A stretch of DNA of 64,000 bases from Tubulanus polymorphus (lineage: Eukaryota > Nemertea > Palaeonemertea > Tubulaniformes > Tubulanidae), in NCBI RefSeq assembly GCF_964204645.1, contig NC_134029.1:2489001-2553000 (forward strand). The letters are read 5' to 3'. A program made the translations under genes and the position numbers. Shown one piece after another: positions 56,001-64,000 of the stretch. The notes beneath the pieces are model-generated. The model worked only from the letters and a program-made list of their open reading frames with translations, made no database searches and was not told where the DNA came from. Positions within the stretch are counted from its first letter, which is position 1; each line of letters starts with the position of its first letter.

Positions 56001-56330
56001 GCACAATCTTTGGAGATTAGAGTCAAGTATTGTCTGTACCTGGCTAATTAAGTTAATAAAGAAACTCCACTCCGCACCCTTATTGCTGATCGACCCCATA
56101 TACAGATGTTTCCTTCTATTGCGCGTCGAATTGTCAAAGAATCCGGCGCTAGTCCCTTAATGTTTGTGGGACGGAGCGTATTATATCACTTCGACAAAGA
56201 TATTGTGCTTAATCCAATCTGGAGCATTAACATGTTGATTAATTATTGGGTTCGAACCCAAGCTTAAAACATTCTTACTGTGGCATGCGAGTTACAAAGA
56301 ATACCCTGGGAAGCGAGGTTCTACTACTCG
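53030..56330. other. Intergenic region, repeats only
   Basis: AT-rich, with scattered short ORFs lacking protein features. It holds a 40-bp minisatellite at 54303-54532 and a (TA)n run at 54761-54779. A 'TTACTGTGGCATGCGAGTTA' fragment related to the foldback family lies at ~56274. Confidence 0.5.
54303..54532. repeat. 40-bp minisatellite
   Basis: About five copies of a 40-bp unit, 'GAAACAGTACCCTAAAAACT' followed by 'GTGAAACAATACCCTGTAGT'. The two halves are themselves related (GAAACARTACCCT), so the unit is an old 20-bp repeat duplicated. The minus ORF across it is a by-product. Confidence 0.9.
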
Positions 56331-56339
56331 TTTACTACG

Positions 56340-56629
56340 ATGGGCGGGGCTTATTCATTCATTACTTTGTCAAGCAAATCATTCCGCCATTCGTAACTTT
56401 CCCAGCAGCTATTTTGACGTGATTTTGAATTTCTAAACGATTATCCTCTCGAAATAAGCCGAAATATTAAAGATTTATGCTTTAATTAAGTGAATGTAGT
56501 AAATCAATGCAATTTGAGATATTTTCGGGGCTGATATTTAAGATACTATTTGTTGTAGGCGGATAGTGATATCGGTGTGATTGGTATCAGCGGGTATGGG
56601 GTATTCATTCCAGTGCGGGACTCTCAGCT
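56340..56629 (+). promoter_or_regulatory. Possible promoter and untranslated first exon of the FAT-like gene
   Basis: The stretch from GATGGGCGGGGCTTATTC (an Sp1-type GC box) to CTCTCAGCT|GTGAGT has a good donor at 56630. The coding exon's acceptor at 58313-58314 (TCTTATTACAG) lies only five bases before the start ATG, so a 5' untranslated exon must exist upstream; this is the best candidate seen. Inference only. Confidence 0.3.
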
Positions 56630-56639
56630 GTGAGTATCG

Positions 56640-58314
56640 TGTTTTGCTGGATTATTATGGAGCTGTCACGGATATACATGGATTATAAACACAACCTCAA
56701 ACGATTGGTAAAACGAAATATTTCACAATTCGCATTTTATTTCTGTTTCAGAGTGAACTTTTCATGTTTAAAATTGTTAAACGCCACGCACCTCTTCGGC
56801 GTCAAACTTTTTGTTTGAACTGATAAAGAAAAAAGTTTATAGTCTGTGTTTTTACTGTTTAGCTGTAAAGGCCAAGAGTTGTTTCTCAATCTGTACTGTT
56901 CCAATAGTCTGTTTAGTAAGTTTCCTGTGATTTTAAGTACGCCCAAATGAAATACTTACATAGCCTGTGTGTTGGGCCTTTTATTAAAAGTTTATCCAGG
57001 GCCTTCTGGCTTCTAATCTATTGCTTTGTCATTCACTTCTTTATTGAAAATTTGGCCAAGTTTATCGCAGTCTGGATAACAGTTTATCCTGACTGTTTTA
57101 AGGGTATCGGTTCATCCGCCCTGCTCTAGCAGAACAATGATGGTGTCCGGGATCGATTAATAGACTAAGTTAGGCAAAGTCGGACGGCCCAACTTTGCAG
57201 GTCAGAGAATCAGGAGGCCTATTGCGCAATTTTGTCAACAACTACAACTGCTTCATTCGTCGAGATAATCGCGCATCATTTTAAAGTTCTCGCTTTTAAC
57301 AGATTAAAAGATTAAGATTCAATAAAGTTTGAATAACAATTTTTATGAGGAGGATTTTCATCGGAACAATGGGTGTTAGGCCTGCTGTTTATTGAAACAA
57401 ATTTCCACAATAATGACGAGTAATTACTATAAAACTATGTCATCCCGAGGAGTCACATCACAATGATTAATTATTAATGTTGTCTGTATTCAGAGGTTTT
57501 TTGATGGTAATTTACTCGGGGTTCAAATTCTATGTTTGTTACACAGTAATTTTCTTGTCAGAGAAAAATTCAGTGATAAAAGCCACTTAATCATTTCACT
57601 ATTAGCGGAAATAATTTAATGCAAAATTTGATGTATTGTATTAATATATACATATGCAACAATTAGTGCATTTTTGGTGCAATTTTATTTGCTCAGTATC
57701 AGATAAAACGTCTACATTGAGCATGATTCATGTAATTCTAGTAGGACAGTTGCCGATTTAAGTAATTTAGTGACTTTTAAAGCTTTACTGTTTAAAGCTG
57801 AAACATGTTCACTGGATGAAGGCATATGATCCAATAATTCAATGCAGTAGTAAAAGGATTTGTAGTACTGAAAAGTGCCTACTTTTAGAAAGAAATTAGT
57901 AAAAGTTAAGTGCTTACTTTTTAGGATTAATCCTGTAAGTGCTGAAAAGTGATTTTTTTTGTCCTCATGGGATATTTCTGCTGATGAATTAGAATCAAAA
58001 TTGGTCGTTTTTTAACTTAAAAGAATTTCAAAATTTATTGCAAATTAGTTTTTTTTCATATTGTTGCTTTATCATTGATTTAGAAAAAAGTCAGGAACTC
58101 GTCTTTGCCAGAAAAAAGTCCCGACATTTGAATCTTTAAAGGTGCTGACTTTTGCCTCAGCCAAACTGCTAGGCTACGAACTGAAAAATGACAATGATTG
58201 AATCCTGGGCACCAAATGAGCTGGGCCTTTGTCAACTGTAGAATGGGACCCTGAACCCAAAGTCTATCTACTACGTGATACCGTAGCTCTAAATTGATTA
58301 TGTTCTTATTACAG
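56640..58314. other. Probable 5' intron of the FAT-like gene; no coding exon seen
   Basis: No exon-like open frame with plausible splice sites was recognised. Short phrases such as 'AAGTGCTTACTTTT' and 'AAAAAGTCCCGAC' recur around 57850-58150. It ends with the acceptor in front of the FAT-like start codon. Confidence 0.4.
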
Positions 58315-58319
58315 AAATA

Positions 58320-61300
58320 ATGAAATGGAACGATAAGAAATCAGTGAGAATGGATCGTGTTTTTAGGAGTGGTTTGATCATTCTCTGTATCGGCTTCCGA
58401 ATAGCGAATGCCTTCCAGCCGAGTCCCGGAGCGATCCCTCCGACTGTCTCCAGCGACAACTTTAAATTCACCGCCGATGAATACGACGTTTCGATCCACG
58501 AGAACACGATCGGTAAAGTGTTCGCTCGTCCGGTCGTGATCAGGATGGGTATCCGCGTACTGGATCCGGCGCTCGGTATCAGATACCGTATCGTAGAAGG
58601 CGACAGAACGAATTTCTTCAAAGCCGAATCTTTGACCGTCGGAGATTTCTGTTTTCTGTTGATTCGGACTCGTACGAATGCTCCGGGAGTTTTAAACCGC
58701 GAGATGAAACGCGGGTTTTACCTGACAGTGCGGGCGATCGGTAAATACCCGCTCGGTGAAACGTTCACCGCCGATACGAGCGTCAAGGTGAAGGTCGTCG
58801 ATAGGAACGATCTGGCTCCGTTATTTTACCCGATGTCGTACCGGTTCGAGATCGGAGAGGATACTGCGTTATTCTCGACGATCGGTCGCGTCATCGCCTC
58901 CGACGCCGACGAAGGAATCAACGGCGATCTTTATTACCGATTCGTTCAGAAGACGCGTACGTTCGCGGTTCATCCGACGAGCGGAGTGATCACGCTGACT
59001 CGGAGACTCGTTTACTCCGAGCAGAATACGTACGAGTTCGACGTGCTGGCGACCGACCGCGGTCCGAAATATCGATCGTCGTTCTCCGCTCGTCGCAGCA
59101 TGGGTCGAGTCGTCATCCGCGTCGTACAGAAAAACCTGCACGCTCCGAGAATCGACGTTAAAAACCTGCCGATAGTGAACGACGAGGTTTCAGTTGGTAC
59201 GATCTACGCCGTGTTGACCGTCTCCGATAGAGACACCGGTCAAAACGGTCAAATCGGTCAAGTGAACATCGTCAACGGTGATCCTGACGAACGGTTCAAA
59301 CTCGTTCAGAAAACGAAGGCAGACGCCGCGACGACGACGGCAGAATATAACATCGAAATCTCGAAACCGTTAAAGCGAGACGTGATCCCGGCATATAATT
59401 TAACGATTCAAGCGATTGATCGAGGGATGCCACCGCGCATGTCGGTCGTCATCGTTACGGTCAAAATACGAGACTCGAGACAAATCATCGCCGAATTCAC
59501 GACCGAATACACGCTGGACGTCGTAGAGAACACGCCGGTTTACAGTCCGCTGCTGTTCGTACGAGCCGACGATCGCGATAGTAACCTAAAAACACGGTTC
59601 ATCGAGTACGCCATCGAACGCAGTAACGAACTCGATAAATGGTTTAAAGTGAATTCGCGGACCGGACTGATCTCGGTGGCGAGGCCGCTCGATTACGAGG
59701 AGGCGAGTCGCGTGATTCTGATCGTGACGGCTCGCGATGTCAGGAATTTAAACTCTCCGCCGGTCACGCGAACGAAGGTCACGTTTAATATCGTCGATTT
59801 TAACGATAATTCACCGGTTTTCAGCGATGACTCGTCGGATCGTACGGTTTGGATCGAGGAGAATCAACCAATCGGCACGCTCGTTTATCAGGTCTCCGCG
59901 AGTGACGCCGATACCGCGGATAACGGCTACGTCACGTACAGCATCCCGGACTCGGACTCTGCACCGTTTGAAATCGACTATTTCTCCGGGAAGATCACGA
60001 CGAAAAAAGTCCTCGATTTCGAAACGATGCGACGTCGTTATAAACTGCGGATCCGCGCGTCGGACTGGGGAACTCCGTTCCGTCGAGAATCCGAAATCTC
60101 TTTGACGATCGGCGTAAAAGATTTGAACGAAAATAAACCGAAGTTCGAAAAGGTCGATTGTAAAGGTTTCGTATCGCGTGAAGCCGATGTCGGAACCGAA
60201 TTAGTCGTTTTATCGGCGCTCGATTTCGATTCGGGGAATATCATCAGTTACCGGATGTTGTCGGGTAACGATGATTCGTGTTTCTCGCTGGTTTCATCGA
60301 CCGGTGTTTTATCTCTCAGCCGCGACTTACGCGAAATCGATAAGAATTTCTTCAGCTTGAAAATCACGGCGTCCGACGGGACGAATCTCGCCGACCCGGT
60401 TACCGTAAATACGACCGTCGTCGCCGGTAACAATCGCAACAATCAACTGAACGGCGGTAATACCAACGAAGCGTCGACCTTCACGTGTCGCGATAGCGGA
60501 GTTCTCTCCGAACTCGGCGAACTCATCCGTCAGTCGCAAGCCGCGAACGACGACCTCGAAACAGACGACGAAACGATGAATTACGAACATTCCCAGAATT
60601 ACAACTCGCCGAAGTTCGATTCTAATTTACCGCCAGTTGTCAGCGTCGATGAGAATAAACCGGTCGCGTCGACGATTATTAAAATGGCCGCCACCGACGC
60701 GGATGAAGGTTTTAACGGCAAGTTACAGTTCGTCATCTCGGGCGGAAATAACGATAGCTGTTTTACGATCGACACCGATTCGGGGGAAGTGAAGATATTG
60801 TCTCCTCTCGACCGTGAAACCACCGATTATTACGCGTTGAGTATCTCTGTCTCCGATCTCGGACGTCCGAGTTTAACGTCTGTTCGTTCTCTCGGGGTAA
60901 AGATAAACGACGTAAACGACCGCCCGCCGGTATTCACGATGAACGCTTACGAAGCGGAGATTTCGGAGAGCGCCGCGCCCGGATTCACGGTCGTACGCGT
61001 GACCGCCGAAGATTCGGACCTCGGCGAAAACGCTCGCGTTTCGTATACGTTGGTTTCGGACGAACCGGCGTTTAGTGTAGAGTCGGAGACCGGTATCATC
61101 CGAGTAAACGACGTCCTCGACCGCGAGAAACAATCCGTTTACGAGTTACACGTTCGAGCAGTCGATCACGCTCCGTCGAATCCGTTATCGTCGACGGCGA
61201 CCGTCGTCGTTCGGTTGACAGACGTCAACGATAACCCACCTCGCTGTCAGCCGGAGCAGACGATCGTTAAAGCTCGCGAGGATTTACCGATCGGCGCCGT

Positions 61301-63632
61301 CGTTTCCGTGTTGAGAGCTCAAGATCCCGATCTCGAAGACGGAGGGTTAATCACGTTCAAATTTCAAACCGGTCACCGAGACAAATTCGAAATTGATCGC
61401 AAAACAGGCGTCGTTCGTGTCGCCGACGAGCTCGATTATGAGTCCGACCAGCGTTTTAATATAACCGTACGAGTCCGCGATAAAGGCCGACCGTCTCTGG
61501 CGTCGTGGTGTCGACTGATCGTGGAAGTCGTCGACGTCGACGAGAATCTGCAGACTCCGATGTTTTCGCGATTCGTTTTGCGAGGTTCGGTTAAAGAGAA
61601 TCTACCGATCGGAAGCAGCGTGATGAGTTTGAAAGCGAAAGATGACGATCGGGCGTTGATCGATCGTACGATATCTTACTCAATAGAGGGCGGCACCGGT
61701 CTCGGTCGATTCACTATCGATGAATCAGGTATGTAGGATTCCCCGTTACTGATTCCGGGGTTTGTACAGATCGGGGAACATTTGATGAATTTTTGGTGAT
61801 TCGTTGTTTTTGCTGGTGACGAGTGACATAAAGAACCTCTCGAGAAGAAATGGTCCTCACTGAGTCCTATGTAAATCGGGGAATACTTTATCGAGGATCA
61901 GTTCAATATCTATAAGAACCCTGTGATTCAATAAGAGGCCAAATTAAGATATATTTTGTTGAATTTTAGATTAAAACTGTTGCCTCTCTAGTGAATGATT
62001 CCACGTGGATCGATGTGGACTGTGTTAAAGTACCCACGAACTGAATTCAATAGTTTTCCAAAAAACCCTCCTGACTAATGCTTTTGAAGAACTCCCGGAC
62101 ATTTTCTCTATTCAGATTTTTTTGTGAATGGATACATTTAACTAGCGTGTCTCTGTCTGCGGTTTCTCAAGGGTTTGAAACGCGCTCATAAAATATCAGA
62201 AAGAGAGAGATAACCGGTCATGTATTGAAGTTCAGTTTAGTGTGGGCTGGTTGTGTGGGCCTTGTATTACTATTCATATAAGGTCACACAATGATTGAGT
62301 TGAGTCTTGTTTTGATTTTGTTTAGTATTAATAGGATTGGTGTATTATGGATATACGCTGAACATGATTTTGTCTTTAAGAAGTTTCTCTTGATCTTTAT
62401 CCCCGCAATACATTACGGTGAAGTGTTAGCATTGAAAGACACTCTCACAATATACAATACAAAACCAACCTTAGTACGATGTATGAAGTGATACAGTTGT
62501 TTATGGGTCTCCTACGTATGGTAGGCAGGTCTGAACTGTTTCCCCTAAGCTATTTCCACTGTGTATTTGACTTTACGAGTCCTTTTTACAAAAAAAAAAA
62601 CTGAGTTTGCCGTTCAGTGTTTCATCTCAAATAGAATCGGAGAGAACATTCAATGTAGCTCGGCGATAGTTATTTTCATTCTATACTCTACCACTCTGAT
62701 AAATGAGCGATAAATAGGTAGATAAATGCATATAATCAGACCATAAAGTATTATAGTAAAATACCTTTCTCGGCAGCACAGAGAGGAGAGTAGAGATAGT
62801 GTTATATCAGCAGTAAGTGGAGTTTAAAAGAGTTTCAGTCTAAGAATGTGTAACACAGAGACATGCAACAACTCGTATATCCACGAATAGACATGTATTT
62901 TACCACTGAGATACATACTGTACTGAACGCTATGATCTAACGAAGGAGGGCAGATCTCAGGGGGGGGGGGTATTTCTGAGGGATTCCTGCCATCTCATCG
63001 ATGTTGTCACCCTTTTTGTCAAGAGAGAGATCGTTAAAACTTGAACGTTTGATAAACATTTCTTATACCCGCTAGGGAGGAACCGCGGTTGTGGTTTTCA
63101 GCGTGGTCGCTATCTGAGAAATGCCCTTCCTTTTTTCGGACCCCGCCTTCCAATTTTCGTAGATGTGTCCCTGATTTCTGTACTCGTCGATATGATTCCT
63201 GTTTATTATCTGTTAATGCTCCACCTTGCCCTAAGGGAACTGTGTAATTATAACGTGATCCCCTCTGATCCGTTATTTAGAAAATAAAAGTTTTTATATC
63301 GTCGTTTTTTTTTCCAGGTGTCGTAAAGACGGCCGTCGTTCTGGACCGGGAATCGACCCCGTTTTACTGGATAACGGTTTACGCTACGGACCACGGCGCG
63401 GTGCCGCGGTCCTCGTACGCCGAGGTTTATATCGAGATTATCGATGTAAATGATAATATCCCCCAGGCCGAGGAACCGGTGTATTACCCGTCGGTTTATG
63501 AGAACAGTAAACCGGGCACGACCGTCATTCAGATTCAAGGTTACGACCTCGATGACAATCAGAAACAAAAACTGACGTATAGAATCACAGGCGGAGACCC
63601 TCAGAGTCTGTTCCAAATTAACCAGTATACAG
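58320..63632 (+). CDS. FAT1/2/3-type giant cadherin (fat-like), 5' part
   Basis: Two coding exons are inside the window: 58320-61728 and 63318-63632 (phase 1 junction); the gene runs off the right edge after a donor at 63633. The N-terminus has a hydrophobic signal segment (VFRSGLIILCIGFRIANA); ATG 58350 is an alternative start. Residues from ~49 match the FAT1-3 N-terminal cadherin repeat, with 'DEYDVSIHENT', 'VRYKIV'-like 'IRYRIVEGD', 'NFFKAE', 'VGDFCFLLIRT' and 'VLNREMK'. About ten cadherin repeats are visible, marked by DxNDN-type calcium sites (VVDRNDLAP, IVDFNDNSP, INDVNDRPP, LTDVNDNPP, IIDVNDNIP). A ~3.4-kb first coding exon is a trait shared with vertebrate FAT1. The exon is richer in CpG codons than flanking DNA. 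Fat-like proteins act in planar organisation of epithelia. Confidence 0.95.
61729..63317 (+). other. Intron 1 (coding) of the FAT-like gene
   Basis: It begins with GTATGT and ends with a long pyrimidine tract (TCGTCGTTTTTTTTTCCAG). No other gene was seen. It includes a short G-run near 62961-62970 and the small ORF 62291-62491 without features. Confidence 0.7.
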
Positions 63633-63935
63633 GTAAGTCTGGCTGGTCAGTCATGGCATTTCTCTTCATCTTAATTCAAACCCTGGCCTCATCTGGGCGT
63701 AGTCAAGTGACTATTTAGTAGAAGAAAGATCCACCAGTATGATGATAAACTATGAGAGTACTGAAGTTTCCCTCGTTTCTATCCGCCAGTTTCAAAAGCT
63801 TGGAAAAGTCAATTCTCACTTAGTTTTTTCATCATGATTGTGTGTTTTTCGTCAATGGTTAATCCATTGTCAACTCCCTACAGACCTCGTATGGCGCAGA
63901 ATTCAATGTTACAAAAATCCATTTATTTGATTGGC

Positions 63936-63961
63936 CTCTCTCTCTCTCTCTCTCTCTCTCC
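63936..63961 (+). repeat. (TC)n microsatellite
   Basis: About thirteen TC dinucleotides in the intron following the second FAT-like exon, near the right edge. Confidence 0.95.
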
Positions 63962-64000
63962 TGCACTGCACATATTCCTGTCTGTAAATTTCATAAATGT

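Noticed and set aside
58869-61133. Several minus-strand and alternate-frame ORFs in the FAT-like exon
   Set aside because: Shadows of a CpG-rich cadherin frame with low stop density on the opposite strand.

Overview
The window is AT-rich nuclear DNA of an animal: genes have many short GT-AG introns, proteins are metazoan housekeeping and adhesion families, and intergenic DNA is full of small inverted-repeat transposons and minisatellites. The protein flavour (long-intron-poor housekeeping genes, a FAT1/2/3-type cadherin, Tudor proteins, pogo-like DDE proteins) suggests a spiralian invertebrate, most likely a mollusc; this is an inference, not a proof.

Layout. 1-10.7 kb is almost gene-free: diverged AT-rich repeats, a 117-bp tandem repeat, a triplicated ~0.7-kb unit, palindromes, a ~75-bp minisatellite broken by a foldback element, and only one probable last exon of an unrecognised gene (4123-4319). 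10.7-28.6 kb is a dense block of housekeeping genes: SLC25A15 (+), MED7 (-), MRPS27 (+), SYAP1 (+, one coding exon), ELMOD2-like (-), POLR3K (+), TAF1C (-, one coding exon) and AAGAB (+). Three pairs here are head-to-head (MED7/MRPS27, ELMOD2/POLR3K, TAF1C/AAGAB) and probably share bidirectional promoters. I could reconstruct complete reading frames for all eight from consensus splice sites with consistent phases.

30.1-45.9 kb (minus strand) is the most unusual part. Exons from 45923 down to 42051 encode a B-box-like zinc module, a coiled coil and an extended Tudor domain. The next downstream exon (40896-39041) encodes a complete pogo/Tigger-like DDD transposase protein with both DNA-binding helix-turn-helix regions, and it joins in frame to the Tudor exons, predicting a 1093-residue Tudor-transposase fusion. 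Further downstream, 38000-30129 encodes an RRM, long repeat-rich linkers (24-bp coding minisatellites), a second Tudor domain and five CCHC zinc knuckles. No 5' exon of its own was found for this second unit, and its first visible exon has the same phase as the transposase exon, so the whole locus may be a single ~2000-residue gene in which the transposase is an alternative terminal exon. The domain set points to germ-granule/small-RNA biology, which is inferred.

46.8-52.8 kb (+) is a complete SNX27 gene (PDZ-PX-FERM-like), head-to-head with the Tudor gene. A lone probable last exon (52897-53025, -) lies tail-to-tail with it. 53-58.3 kb is intergenic, and 58320 to the right edge carries the first two coding exons of a FAT1/2/3-type (fat-like) giant cadherin that continues beyond the window.
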